Positions 20,395 through 32,227 are shown, numbered from the stretch's first letter. The stretch is DNA of 64,000 nt from Hypomyces perniciosus (GCA_008477525.1 SPDT01000011.1:186001-250000), one strand, 5' to 3'. The notes: generated by a model not told the origin, from the sequence alone. Translations and numbers: made by a program.

Positions 20395-22264
20395 TTTTTT
20401 TTTATTTTTTTTTATTACTATTTACAACCACTCTGTATCTAGGTATAACAGCCTTATCTAGGTAATAGGTCGGTAAAAGCCAGGGGTCTAGACCTCTATT
20501 CGCTACGTTTCGCTAGATAAAGGAAAGTTTTAGTGTATTTTTAATCTATATTTTATAAAGGGGGATTATATAAATTTACCTCCTCCACTAACTTTTAAAA
20601 AGCTTTACTTCCTTTAAGTCCTAATAGGTATATAACTAGTCTCTTGCTTTTTAGTATTTCAGGGAGGAAGCTCTTTATTATACAGTATTTAATAAAGTGC
20701 CTTAGCTCTTTAAAGGAGCCGCATCTATAACAGGATTATATATTATAGCCAAAATAATTATAATAGCTTTAAAAGTCTTTATAACTAAACTTTTTTACTA
20801 GCAGCCTATATAAAATAAATTAAAGGAGTTTTAATTTTAAAGGATTTATAGGCACTTTTAGGCTTTATAGTTAATAGCTTTTTAAAGAGTTTGCCTTTTG
20901 TGATGATCTGGGTTGATTCTTAACAGTTAAACCGAGGTTTGCAGGGTTTATATTAACAGAGAGGTTAAGGATAAATACTGAGCAGTGGTAATATAGTTAT
21001 AATTCTATAGAATAAGTGGTTCTAGTAAATGCAATTAGGGTTAACGATTGTTTAAATAACTATACTAAATGATCGCGATTTATCCAGTCTTATATATAAA
21101 GGGGATATATAATGAATATACTTAGATTATATATAGATTATATATAGATTTTAGTTATATTAGATTACCTTAGCTTATGTTTTATAATTTAAGTGATCTG
21201 TAGCTTATAGTAATCTAAGTGATCTTTCTTAATTGGTCGGTTATTCCGTTATTCTTTTAGGGTATATATTGCCTTAAACCCTTTTGTCACGTTCCGAGCA
21301 CGTTTCCCTTATATACAGTTGGTACCGTCATGATAATTGCTAGAAATGCGATTATTAGCCTATTCTTTTGCCTGTTGGCGTGACGGTATGACGGTTCGTC
21401 ACACCTTTATACGGCTATAAAAGGGTTAGGTTATAATATAATATCCCCTTTTTAGTAGTTTTATCTTTAAGACATTGCCTGCTTTATATAAATATAATAC
21501 CTCCCTTTATAAGTATAATATTCTTTTTTTTTCTTTTTTTTATATATAGTATTAATAATATAAATTATATTAAAAAGGTTTATTTTTTAAAGACCTTTTA
21601 GCATTTAGCTTTTATATTTTTTATTAAAGAATTAGGTTTTAAAACTATATTTTATTTATATTATTATTCCTGTAAATATATATATAAAATAATAAATAAA
21701 GTATTTTAATGCTAGGAGTATGTTTAATAGGGGCGTTTTTATAATAGTTTTAGGGTATTAGTTAATATTTATAAATGTTTTTATCTTTTTATATTTTTCC
21801 TTTTTTTTTAATTCTTTTAGTATTTTGAATTACTTTAAAGTATAAGCGATTAAAGGTATAGGAATAAAAGGCAGAGTTTAAATTAGTAGAATTATATTAT
21901 AAGTCTTTTAAGGCTTTAATATAATTAACTTGCCTTTATATTTAGCGTAAAGTATTAGTAATAAAAAAAGTAAAAATAGTGAATTTTAAGTTAAAAAGTA
22001 TAAATAAATTAAATACAGTTAAATGTTATAAAGTAAAAGCTGCTATTAATATATATTTTTTAGGGCTGCTGATACAATTAACTAGACTTCTTTTAAGCTA
22101 TTTAATTTTTTATTAGTAAATAATAGTATAAGTAAACTATATTTCCCTCTAAAAATAATCCCTTTAATTTATATTTATTAATATACTTTTTTATTTTTTT
22201 TATATAAAGTAAAAGTATATTTATATTCTTTTATATAACTGCTTTATATTTTTAGCTTTAATTT
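20395..22264 (-). mobile_element. Heavily RIP-mutated LINE copy, with a solo LTR inside
   Basis: Read on the minus strand, the left end (a T/A-rich tail, then the CTACGTTTCGCTAG-type 3' UTR motif near 20510 and CTCCTCCACTAAC near 20580) matches the cleaner LINE copy at 31005-32043 base for base apart from C-to-T and G-to-A changes. Upstream of about 20900 a solo LTR interrupts, and beyond it (21409-22264) the sequence is so AT-rich that only the context suggests it is the same element. No coding frame survives. Confidence 0.6.
20899..21403 (+). mobile_element. Solo LTR (505 bp) with 5-bp target duplication CCTTT
   Basis: It begins TGTGATGATC and ends GTTCGTCACA, so it has TG...CA boundaries, and is flanked by CCTTT at 20894-20898 and 21404-21408. 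The first 200 bases align with the LTRs at 59607 and 60403 (ACCGAGGTT, GAATACTGAGCAG-type, CTATACTAAATGA), with differences mostly C-to-T or G-to-A. No internal retrotransposon sequence remains. Confidence 0.85.
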
Positions 22265-23261
22265 ACTAGGTTAATTTCCCTCCCTCCTACGATTGTGGCG
22301 TACTCCGACGGATCGCAGATCGAGGGAAACTCGGGCTGGGGCGCAGTCGTGTACTACAAGGCAAAAGCAACCACAAACCTCGGTCACCTAAGTAACGCCG
22401 AAGTATACAATGCCGAGGCGCAGGCCGCCCTAAAGGCTATGGAACTAGTAATAAGACGCATAGAAGAGGATCGCTCGATCTAAAAAGCCCTCTTCTTCCT
22501 AGATAACCTAGCGGTAGTTGATGGGCTGCTTAGTAAACCCCCCTTCCATACAAAGAGCGTATATACGCTCCTAGAAACTAGAATAAAGTATCCTCCCCTG
22601 TATAACCTATATCTTATAGGTATTAGGATATAAGGATATTATAGGCAATGAATAAGCTAATTAATTTGCTAAATAAAGCGCCGCCCTCCCTGCTGCCCTG
22701 CAGAATTAGGCGACAGTTATTTATATTAAAAGATAAGTTAAGGAAAAGATCGCTGAAGTATAAGAATAAGACTGGCTTGGCAAAGTACTAGACTGCTATA
22801 AATAATAGGGACTCAGGGCCTTAAGGTCCCCCTAAGAACTAAAACTCCCGCGCCCTGTCTTATATAGGTTGCTGGCGGAGAGGTCTAGATACAGCGACTT
22901 CCAGGAATACTATGAGCGCTTTAGATACGACGCGAGACCCGTCTGCAGGTGTGGCGAACTAAGATAATAAAGTTACTCCGCGGAGTCAGACCCTTCCTGC
23001 TAGACATTTTACTGGGGGAGACCCCCCTCTTACATCTACTTAAACCCTGAAAAAGTAAAGACTTTTAAAAACTGGTGGAGGAGATAAACTTATATAGCCC
23101 CCCTTTAATTGAATTAAATTAATACTTTACAATTAACCCTCTTTCCTTTATAAATTGAAATTTAGTGAATAGTGGCCTTCAGCTATTGGCTTTTAATATC
23201 CTGTTGCCTAAATATAGATTTATATAACTAACTTACTTAGAGGATGCAAATAATAAACTTA

Positions 23262-24650
23262 TATGATAAAAGTCTGGCACCACCTTGACCCACAGCTACT
23301 CCGCAGCCTACACCATAATTTACTACGGATAACTTCAAACGGCCATAACTTTACCAATTTAAATAAAAAATGAAATATATATATATTATTAGAAAGCCCC
23401 GAGTCTGCGGTTTAATATTTTGTATAATACCCCTGTGCTGTACGTACTGTCGCAAGCCGGCGCGGCACCGAATCAATCAGCCGGTCAATAAGATTCTGGT
23501 CGATCGCGCGCCAACCCTCCTTTAATTTCTCCTTTAACTGTGCGATAGACGCCTCGGTATTGGATAAATAACGTAGATGGGGGAAGTTGGTAACTAAATA
23601 AGCCTTAAGGAGGTTCCAGACGTGTTTAATTGGGTTCATGTCAGGCGAATGCGGCGGCCAATCGATGTAATTAATAAGATGGATTTGAAGCCATTCAGAG
23701 GTCCGTTGGGCTGTATGAATAGCAGCGTTATCCTGCTGGAAATGCCGTGTGCCGTCGTATACAGGAAGAAGACCTTCTTCCAAGGCTTGGATATAGCTTT
23801 TTGAAGTATATCCTTGCCGGCGGGCTGTTTGATCGCGTTCCATGATCACCAACTCAGTCCGTCCCCCTTTCCAGATTCCTGCCCAGACCATCAGCGAGAT
23901 TTTGGACTTCCCGTGGATTGTAACGTTAACGACAGCCCTCCGGAACTTCTCATAAGGCTTCCGGAACACCCCTCCGCGCCTATTATTGGGCTGGTTTTGC
24001 ACAGAGGATTCATCTGAGAAGATAGTCTGGAATCGGGTGTTAGCCTGTCTGGATAGTCTATCTTTAAAGTGTATTACCTCCATCAATTCTTCTTCACTTC
24101 CTTGCCAATCGCGCGCAAATTGAAGCCGCAGAGCCGCTGTTGCTGGTGATATCTTAATTTTTTGAATTGACCTCCATTTGCGTCGCCAATCCTTTTGCAT
24201 AACACGACTGATAGTACGCGCACTTACACGACCACCCATCGCACCCACAAGCGCTTTCCATCTAATCTTGCGGTCTCGTTTAATCAATAATGTGATATAT
24301 CGAATCTGCTCCGGGCTAAGTTTCTTTGGACGCCCTTTTCTAGGTCTTTTTTCAACTGTATGATCGTCTTTCCAGCGTTTATAAATTCGCATTACTGTTG
24401 TGTGATGCGTGTTGAACTCGCGTGCCACGGTACGGTAAGAGTCTCCACGCGACACTGCCTCGCACATTGCAGCCCTCTGCACTATATTAAATTCATGATT
24501 TCTTTGGCGATTTGCGCTTATTTCAGTACCAAAACGGCGTTCTCCTGGCATCCCGTTATGAAGTTATTCGCAGTTGTTTAGGTTGGGCAGATTTTATGTT
24601 TGTTTACATTGGGTAGATGTGGGGTCAAGGTGGTGCCAGACTTTTGTCAG
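23262..24650 (-). mobile_element. Tc1/mariner element, copy 2
   Basis: Terminal inverted repeats TGATAAAAGTCTGGCACCAC (from 23264) and its inverse ending near 24650 enclose a 1.4 kb element in the tail of a LINE. TA occurs at both flanks, though the outermost three bases differ between the ends. The left end has TATGAT where copy 1 has TGTGAC, again transition changes. Order of events: LINE first, mariner second. Confidence 0.88.
23412..24551 (-). CDS. Tc1-type transposase, full-length 379-aa ORF with altered catalytic residue
   Basis: The frame starts at the ATG at 24551 (MPGERRFGTEIS) and is open to 23412. Domains in order: a helix-turn-helix DNA-binding region at about residues 25-125 (TVAREFNTHHTTVMRIYKRW and later RTISRVMQKD), a basic KRPRKGRPKK linker, and a DDE nuclease region. 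The first Asp (FSDES, about residue 175) and second Asp (QQDNAA, about 270) are present. The third acidic residue, 34 positions after the second Asp in MNPIE of copy 1, is lysine here (MNPIKHVW) through a GAA-to-AAA change. DD34E transposases need all three, so the protein is expected to bind ends but not cut DNA. No stop codon interrupts it, in contrast to copy 1. Confidence 0.88.
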   Translation of the reverse strand: MPGERRFGTEISANRQRNHEFNIVQRAAMCEAVSRGDSYRTVAREFNTHHTTVMRIYKRWKDDHTVEKRPRKGRPKKLSPEQIRYITLLIKRDRKIRWKALVGAMGGRVSARTISRVMQKDWRRKWRSIQKIKISPATAALRLQFARDWQGSEEELMEVIHFKDRLSRQANTRFQTIFSDESSVQNQPNNRRGGVFRKPYEKFRRAVVNVTIHGKSKISLMVWAGIWKGGRTELVIMERDQTARRQGYTSKSYIQALEEGLLPVYDGTRHFQQDNAAIHTAQRTSEWLQIHLINYIDWPPHSPDMNPIKHVWNLLKAYLVTNFPHLRYLSNTEASIAQLKEKLKEGWRAIDQNLIDRLIDSVPRRLATVRTAQGYYTKY

Positions 24651-24916
24651 TAGTTTTAAAATAAACAAATAAACTAGGTTAATTTCTCTCTCTTTTATGA
24701 CGTGATGCCCGCTAAAATTATTAGTGTTGTCTATTTATCCTACCTTGTCCCCGAACTTTTACGTCCGACTAAGCCGGCACACAACGAAAGTCGGCCCCTA
24801 AAAGGGCGAGCCTACAGGTAACTCGAAGCCTTAGATTCTAGACACTGCAACCCCGTAAGGAAAATTGGACGCCTGCATGATCATGCGGATCTATTGTCCT
24901 ATGCAAGAGTTCAACC

Positions 24917-25957
24917 ATGACTAACTTATCCGGTCGAGGCGAGGTACTTGTCGCTATAGCAGTATCCTTTACTGCAGTAGCTACAGTGACAGTTTTACTA
25001 CGTGTCTATACACGTATTTTCCTCAGACCATGCTTTGGTCTTGATGACAGTTTGGCGATCGCAACACTGGTATTTTCGTCCTTCCTATTTAATCTGCATT
25101 TAGAAAATATAATTGTCACTCTACTTACTTAGATTTATTATAGACTTTCTTTTCTCTTCTTTCCGTATTCGCGATATTAAGTGTTCAACAGGGTGGGCTA
25201 GGCCAAGATCTTACTGGGCTATCCTCTATAACCCTAGAATTAGGACTCAAGGTAATTCTACTTAGAAACCACGATATTGGTAGACTAAACATTATACTCA
25301 GTACATTTTTTTTTGGGAGATGATGTATAATGTTTCGACATCCTTAGTCAAACTGTCGGTGTGCATCTTTCTCCTTCGATTTGCCATGACCCGGGCCATA
25401 CGAATTATCCTCTATGTCGTGGCCGCTATAGTGGCCAGCTTCGGTATATCGATATTCTTTTTTCAACTTTTCCAGTGCCGCCCTCCATCAACCTTCTGGA
25501 GAAGAGCAGTCCAGGGCGATATACCTCTTGGGGCTTGCGTAAACCCTATCTCCGTAGCCGGAGTCACTTGGGCTCAGACATCAATGGTTATGGTGGTAGA
25601 TTGGACCCTTTTTATTATTCCTATAGTTATTTTGTGGAACCACCGTATGGCCACAAGTACAAAGATATATTGTGCTTTAAACCTTGGATTGGGATCTATG
25701 TGAGTTTTTTCCTTTTCTTCATTTTTAAAAGGGGGACATTCTTCTGGCCTCATATCTCATACATCTTACTATCTATATAAGTCACTGACAACTCCCGCAC
25801 AGCGCCTGCATCGCAACTATAGCAAGGTGTCTATATAACCGCTTTATCTTGGACCTAAATACGTGGTTTTCAAAACCCGATATCTTTATCTGGTCAAGTG
25901 TTGAGGTCGGTATAGCGCTTATCGCATCCTCACTAGCAACACTTCGACCGCTCGTTA
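24917..25957 (+). pseudogene. PTH11-type integral membrane protein (fungal rhodopsin domain), C-terminus cut by LINE
   Basis: Proposed exons 24917-25069, 25144-25251, 25302-25699 and 25803-25957, with GT-AG introns of 48-103 bp, keep one frame: GRGEVLVAIAVSFTAVATVT, YTRIFLRPCFGLDDSLAIAT, TFFSLLSVFAILSVQQGGLG, YNVSTSLVKLSVCIFLLRF, RIILYVVAAIVASFGISIFF, CRPPSTFW, then WTLFIIPIVILWNHRM and SSVEVGIALIASSLATLRPL. This is the seven-helix order of the PTH11-related family, including LDD in the second-helix region and CRP before the fifth. After PLVN the frame runs into the tail of the reverse LINE and stops. The cytoplasmic C-terminal tail is therefore lost. Members are thought to act as surface receptors; the ligand is unknown. 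Confidence 0.78.
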
Positions 25958-28900
25958 ATTGTTTGTTTGTTTTATTATTTGCGTCTACTGAGTAAACTAG
26001 TTATATGAATCCATATCTGGGCAACAGGACATTAAAAGCCAGTAGCTTAGGGCTACCGTTCGCTAAATCTCAATTTATAAAGGAAAAAGGGTTAATTGTA
26101 AGGTGTAAATCTGATTCAGTTAAAGGGGGGCTGTATAGGTTTGTCTCCTCTACTAATTTTTAGAAGTCTTTATTTCCTAAGGGTCTGAGTAAATGCAAAA
26201 GGGGGGTCTCCCCTAGTAGAATATCTGGCAGGAAGGGTCTAACTATCCTATACTCCGCGAAATGACTTTACTCTCTTAGTTCGCTACACCTGCAGACGGG
26301 TCTCGCGTTGTGTCTGAAGCGCTTGTGATATTCCTAGAAGTCGCTGTATCTAGACCTTTCCGCCAGCAACTTATATAAGACGGGGCGCGGGAGTTTCAGT
26401 TCTGGGGGGGACTTTAAGGCCCCGAGTCCCTATTGTTCATAGCAGTCTAGTACTTTGCTAAGCCAGTCTTATTCTTACACTTCAGCGATCTTTTCCTTAA
26501 CCTATCTTTTAATGTAAGTAATTCTGCGGGGCGGCAGGGAGGGCGGCGCCTTATTTAACGAGTCGATCGGCTTGTTCATTGCCTATAATATCCTTATATC
26601 CTAGTACCTATAAGATATAGGTCGTACAGGGGAGGATGCTTTATGCTAGTTTCTGGAAGCGTATGTATGCTCTTTGCATAGAAGGGGGGGTTTGCTAAGC
26701 AGCCCGGCGACTACCGCTAAGTTATTTAGGAAGAAGCGGGCTCTTTAGATCGAGCGATCCTCTTCTACGCGTATTGTTACTAGTTCCATAGCCTTCAGGG
26801 CGGCCTGCGCCTTGGCGTTATACACTTCAGCGTTATTTAAGTGGCTGAGGTTTGTGGTTGCTTTTGCCTTGTGCTACACGACTGCGCCCCAGCCCGAGTT
26901 TCACTCGATCTGCGATCCGTCGGAGTACGCCACGATTGTAGAAGGAGGGAGGGATTCTAGCATCTCCAGGTGCCGTCTTGCCGCCGCTGTCTTGCCCTTG
27001 CCCCTCAGGTCCAGGCCAGGGATCACGTAGGGGGACTTCTTGGCGAAGAGCGTGGGTCTGATGGTTTGCCGACTAGGGCCGCGGTGCGCTGAAGTCTGGT
27101 TTGCGGCATCCGGGGGGGGAGTTTTTTGTCGATGCGTTGGCTGACCGGGTGGTCTCGATCTAGTCCCGCGAACCTCGCCGCGCATCTGAGTCGGGCCTAG
27201 GCCAGGGCAACGCTGGCTGGGGAATCCCAGATTCTCTGTGCAGGATGGGTATATGCGTGGTTTTCTAGGCCGGGAGGACTGCCCTTGCCGCGGTCTTGAA
27301 GGCCTTGTCCATCTTGTCTACCAACCCGGTGACCCCTGTGTTGACTTGCTCGGTCGGGTTATTCTGTGACTGGCGTTCATGCCCGGGCCACCACGCCTCC
27401 ACGCCATACAAGGCAGTGGGCAGGACGCAGGCTTTCGCTGCTTGTGCTACTGCTTCGGGGGGTGACCCTTTCCGTGTCTTGTTGAGCGGCTTAAGAAAGT
27501 TGGCGGTTTTGCATGCCCTGCCGGCGAGGGTCTCCATGTGTTTCCTGAAGGAGAGCCTAGAATCGAGGTAGACTCCCAGCCACCTAATGTTCTGGCTGGG
27601 GTTGTTCGGTTTGCCCTTTATCGTGACTCCTTCCTCGTGGGCTTATCCCCTCGTATAGTAAAAGTGCACTAGTTCGGCCTTGTTGTAGTCAAAGGAGATT
27701 GGATTCTCCGCTCCCCATTCTAGTGTCTCGTCGAGCGCCCACTGCGCGAGTGTGGTTGTTTCCCTGGTAGTTTTGCCTGTGGTGAGTATAGCGATATCAT
27801 CTGCGTATCCAAAGCGCGAGTGCTGTTCTCTGAGCCGGAGAATCGGGCTGAGGTATAGCATTGATATAATGGGGGAGATGGGGGAGCCTTGGGGGGCCCC
27901 GCACTCGAGTGCAAGTCCCGACAAGGTAGTCCCGTCTCCTTTACGGATAGAGGCAGTCCTATTGCTCATAAAGGACTCTGCCCATTTGACAAACTGGATT
28001 TGCCAGCCCTGCTGCCTGAGCCGCAAGACTAGCCTGTTCTTCATGACGATATCAAAGGCCCCGGAGATGTCAAGGGTGAGCAGCGTCGCAACTTCGCCTC
28101 TGCCTAAAGCGACTTCGACATCACATATTAAGCAGGCAACTAGGTCTGTAGCCGCCCTTTTAGGGAAAGCGCCGAAGTACTGCTTAGGGAGAATCTTGTG
28201 CTCGAGTGCCAGGAGAGAGATTCTTCTTGCCAATAGTCTCTCCAGGCCCTTTCCCACGCAGGACAGTAGCAAGATAGGTCTGAAGGCTTTGTGAGTCGTG
28301 TAGTCTGGCTTGCCTGGCTTCGGAATAATTGTGACCTCTGCGTTTCTGAACGGAAAAGGGTGGTAGCCGAGCTTGAGGCAGCCCCTGAAGAGGTTCATGA
28401 TAAAGTCCTCGATGGCCGGCCACGCTTGTTGGAGGAGGGCGACCGATATGCCGTCTGCGCCGGGGGCGGTGTTGCCCGCTCCTATCATGGCCTTTCTTGC
28501 TTCTTCCTTGGTGACTGACTCGTCCCACTTAATCCGGGGGTTTCGTGGTGCCTGAGGTCCCCATGGGTCATCGATGTCTTCTTCTGCTCCGTAGACGTTC
28601 CCAAAGGTAGGTCGCCCGTTCCTCGGGGTCTGATATGCTTCTCGTCCCGTCAGTCAGGGGGGGGGGCTGAAATCGGTCCGTGGCCTTGCGCCACTTGGCT
28701 ACCTGCCAGATGCCTCTGCCCGGGCCAGCCGAGGCTATAACCTCGTCCCAGTGAGCCCATTTCTTGCGTCTGGTGGTATCCCGGAGCGATTTCCTCGCCT
28801 CAAGTTTCTCTGCAGATCCGTAGGGTGCCGCGACAAAGGTTTTTTGTGCTGTTCGGCAGTCCTTGTCCCACTAGGGGGCGCTGTGCCCGTTCTGGTGTCT

Positions 28901-29535
28901 CTTCCTTCCTGCCGCCTGGATGCAGTCTGTGAATAGTTCCTGTGGCTGCGTCGAGATCCGCCTCTGTTGGGTTGCCTGTGTCCACCTCGGGGAGGAGCCA
29001 GGCATGTGAGTGCATCACCTGGCCGAATTCCTGCAGGCTTTCCAATAGGACGTACTTTTTTTCCCGCGCCGGGTATAAGCCTAACGGGGTCTGGCAGCGT
29101 GGTGACGACGGTGTAGTGGTCCGACCCTGTGTCTAGTCTTCTCGCCACTGCCGAGGAGGCTGGGCAATTCGAGAACACTAGGTCGATGCATTTTCCAGAG
29201 TCCCTCGTCGGGGCGTCCACCAGAGCAGGGGTGAGGTCGTGTTCTTCCGCCCACTCCGCTATCTTGTTTCCTGCTGCATCCGGCATCCGGCCTAGCTGCC
29301 AGGTCCAGTATGAGGCGTTGAAGTCTCCAGCGATAATCGACCGGGGGGGAGGGCGTCCCCACCTCGCGAGAGTATCCGTTACGATATCGAGGGTCGCTCT
29401 GCGGTATATATTAAGGATGGTGTAGCCGCACACTTCCACCCAGCAGGCGCAGTCGTTCTCTTGGCCTGCGGGAGTGAGTTGTCGACATGGGAGGTTGGGG
29501 GATTTTCTGATGTATGTGAGGACGGAGGGTCTGGT
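25958..29535 (-). mobile_element. LINE copy, reverse orientation, 5'-truncated, decayed
   Basis: It is the minus-strand relative of the element at 800-4510: tail TGTTTGTTTGTTTT at 25960, 3' UTR, knuckle region near 26280, RNase H near 26780-26950 (AYSDGSQIE), reverse transcriptase at 28488-27643 and endonuclease from 29530. The 5' break falls at ACCAGACC (29535). Its insertion ended the receptor gene on its left. The 3' third shows more TAG/TAA changes than the 5' part. Confidence 0.88.
27265..29535 (-). pseudogene. LINE ORF2 remains: endonuclease and reverse transcriptase
   Basis: Endonuclease is readable from 29530 ([49 protein letters not shown]), a frame change follows near 29060, and a linker with WGRPPPRS-type and PLVGQ-type segments leads to the reverse transcriptase at 28488-27643 (GADGIS, LDISGAFDIV, CGAPQGSP, GYADDIAIL). 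The connection-thumb part (GVEAWWPGHE, 27537-27265) keeps the tryptophan that is a stop in the 800-4510 copy. Several frameshifts and stops make it non-coding as a whole. Confidence 0.85.
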
Positions 29536-30126
29536 ATTGTCGGATAACGTCGGTCTAGTTGTTGGAATAAGCAAAAATGTGTATGCAAGGGAACCTGTGA
29601 TCTGACGTGAGGTGAAACAGAACGCGCGGCGTTCTGCTTCTATGATGAAATGGCTGGAAGAGAATCCAATGAAAACGGGAAGGACATGGAGCAATTGAGT
29701 GGAATTCTGACGCCCCATCTTCGTGATGTGAACAAGCTGACTACGTAACTGGTTTTTTCCAATAGCAGCCACTAGCCTCTAACTGCAGGATATTGTTTTC
29801 CTTTTTAGGGAAACAACCATTAAAGGCCTATGGTTTATAAACAGACAATGCCTATTTATTGACTGTCGGGGCTTCTACTTGCCTGCTTTATGCGAAGGGC
29901 AAAATCCCAGCAGCTAAAAGCCGATAAATGGACAATATCCGTTTTTGGACTTTTAGAGCGAAGTGTACAAGTCTACGCTAAGAGGATCTGTGGCATTTAG
30001 ACTCTCATTTAGTCGATTTCATCAAGTCGGTAAATCCGAAGGCCTGACCAATCCAATGGCTAATGTTCCTGTGATCCGATCCGAAATGCGTAAGAGATGT
30101 TAAACCTACAGAGATGTCAAACCAAC
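29536..30126. other. Intergenic; short dispersed GATAAATGGACA motif, no gene
   Basis: No motif-bearing frame is seen. GATAAATGGACA at 29923-29934 and the inverse-type TATTTATTGAC at 29853-29863 recur at 34907-34989. Confidence 0.35.
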
Positions 30127-30690
30127 AGACGCCTACCGGGCCCTAACAGCGTATAAAGAGGGAGGAATTCGGAGAGCTTCACCTCCCTCGAGAGCTGGCG
30201 ACGACATCTATGCAGCTCTGCTGCTAGCATATTGCCTCGTAAGAGGCAATAGACGACACTCTGCCTCGTAGGAGGTGTAGCCGACGATGACACACTGCCT
30301 CCCGCGCGTGAGGCCTCGAAAACTATGTCGCCTCGTAAGAGGTCCCGCCAGCTAGCACTCAGGTTTTTCCCCTCTGTAAGGAGGGTTTTTCATCCTGGTG
30401 CCTGAGGCCCTGGGCCTCGGATGACCCTCTTTCCTTTGTAAATTGAAATGTAGCGAACAGCTATAGGGTCAACACCTTCGGCTATTCTCTAGTAGCTTGC
30501 TGGCTAGTTAGGCCGGTTCTGAGTTAACAGGACTACGTGGAGGTGGCCCAATATCTCATCTATGGATGCGATAAAGACCTTGGTCAGGCTTTTACCGACC
30601 TATTGCCTAGATGTGGATTTATGTAACTAGCTTACTTATCGTCGTTAATAGTAAAACAAACAAACAAACAAAACAAACAAGGACTACTAC
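30127..30690 (+). mobile_element. SINE-like retroposon, copy 2
   Basis: The body matches copy 1 from ACCGGGCCCTAACAGCG through GGAATTCGGAGAGC and the CCCTC/GAGGG hairpin, and shares the block CTATAGGGTCAACACC...GCGATAAAGACCTTGG with it. It has four palindromic units (near 30233, 30261, 30297, 30329). The 3' end differs from copy 1: GGATTTATGTAACTAGCTTAC and an (AAAC)n tail, which is the 3' end of the LINE at 800-4510. 5' end truncated relative to copy 1. Confidence 0.78.
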
Positions 30691-31004
30691 CAATTCGCCA
30701 CAATGGGTATCGTATTACCATCAGGAACGAGGTGACAAAATCGGGGGGCCCTGAATCGCAATCATCAAAGCGGCTCACTCTTTCCTGCTATGGAAGGTCT
30801 AAAGGTAGGTGCAATATCTGGTCTTGGATTATAGCTCTGACAATAGCTAAGGACCAATTCTAGATCCTCTCTTGCGCTTAATCAGTGATGAAAATGAATG
30901 GACTGTGATCAGGGACCGTCAAAAAGTCAAAATATACCAATCCAGAACATATTTTCTTAAGAATCCCTGGATGCTTTCAACGCTTCAATCGATAAGACCT
31001 CTTC
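30691..31004. other. No gene recognised
   Basis: Short unassigned sequence between a SINE-like copy and a LINE fragment. Confidence 0.4.
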
Positions 31005-32043
31005 TTTTTTATTTTTTAGTACTATTTACGACCAATCTGTATCTAGATATAACAGCCTCGTCTGGGCAACAGGTCGGTAGGAGCCAGGGGTCTAGGCCCT
31101 GTTCGCTACGTTTCGCTGGACAAAGGAAAGTTTATATGTATTCTCAATCTATGTCTTATAGAGGGGGGCCATACAGGTTCACCTCCTCCACCAGCTTCTA
31201 GAAAGCCTCGCTTCCCTTAGGTCCTAGTAGGTATGTGACGGGTCTGAGGTCTCTCGCCTCTAGGCGTTTCGGGGAGGAAGCTCCTCGTCATACAGCACTC
31301 GGCAAAGTGTCCTGGCTCTTTAGGGGAGCCGCATCTGCAGTGGGATTGTGTGTCGTGGCCAAATCGGTTATAGTAGCTTTGAAAGTGTCTATAACTAGAC
31401 CTCTCTGCCAGCAGCTTATATAGAACGAGTCGGGGGAGTTTTAGTTCCGGGGGATTTGTAGGTGCTCCTAGGTTCCACAGTTAATAGCTTTCCGGAGCGT
31501 TTGCTTCCTAGTACTTCTCCTAGAGGGTGGCTCTTTCCGCTTTTGCCTAGCGTTTAATGTGCGATAGAGTGCTCTAGCTCTAAGGAGGGAGGATAAAGGC
31601 TATGCCTTTTTTGCTAGTTTATCCGCCATTTTATTGCTTTATATATCCTTATAGCCTAGTACCCAGGAAACGAACACTTTACAGTGGTGTATCTCTTTGG
31701 CTATGCGTTGGAACCGCCTAAATTCTTCTTGTGACGAGGTTGGGGCCTCGCCCAGCAGGCCTTTAACTACTGACGTATTATCAAGAAAGACGTGTATCTC
31801 GTTGATTCTGAGGTCGTTTTGTGTGAGTCCAGCTGCTCTAATTGCTCTGGCAGCTCCCATAGCTTCCGCATCATACACCTCTGCGTTAGCGAGCGCCCCG
31901 AAGTCTTTATAGACCTTGGCTCTATAGTACACCGCTGCTCCTTATCTTGTCTTCCCGTTAAGCTGGGAGCCGTTTAAGTAAGCCGCAATTGCTGACGCTG
32001 GCATCGAATCTACCAGCTTAAGGTGTTTTCGTGTAGCTAATTT
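31005..32043 (-). mobile_element. LINE 3' fragment, second family, reverse orientation
   Basis: On the minus strand, RNase H is readable from about 32040 (LVDSMPASAI, GSQLNGK, GALANAEVYDAEAMG, VFLDNTSVVKGLLG, VFVSWVLGYKDI), then a decayed linker, the knuckle region near 31330 and the 3' UTR with CTCCTCCACCAG and CGAAACGTAGCGAACAG inverse motifs, ending in an A-rich tail at 31005-31020. It is the less mutated relative of 20395-22264 and of 59167-59515. Confidence 0.8.
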
Positions 32044-32227
32044 TCGGAGCGGAATAATAATAATCCCACCTCGGCACTAGAAAATTCCCTAATTAGGCAT
32101 AATCTACCGCCCTCTAGCCAATCGGTTAATTATTTAACCGTATCCGCACCCCTTAATTCGCCCTAAGCGTAGGCAACTAAGAATCTCAACACGAATAATT
32201 ACATCACGTATCTCAACAGCACTAACT

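Larger units (their letters stand above)
22279..24672 (+). mobile_element. 5'-truncated LINE copy with nested mariner and 14-bp duplication
   Basis: The LINE part is 22279-23261 plus a short tail at 24651-24672, and the copy is flanked by ACTAGGTTAATTTC at 22265-22278 and 24673-24686. It starts in the RNase H domain (AYSDGSQIEGNSGWGA from 22295), which stays open to a TAA at 22481-22483; later the frame is broken many times by TAG/TAA. It belongs with the 800-4510 element. The mariner lies in its 3' tail. Confidence 0.82.
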
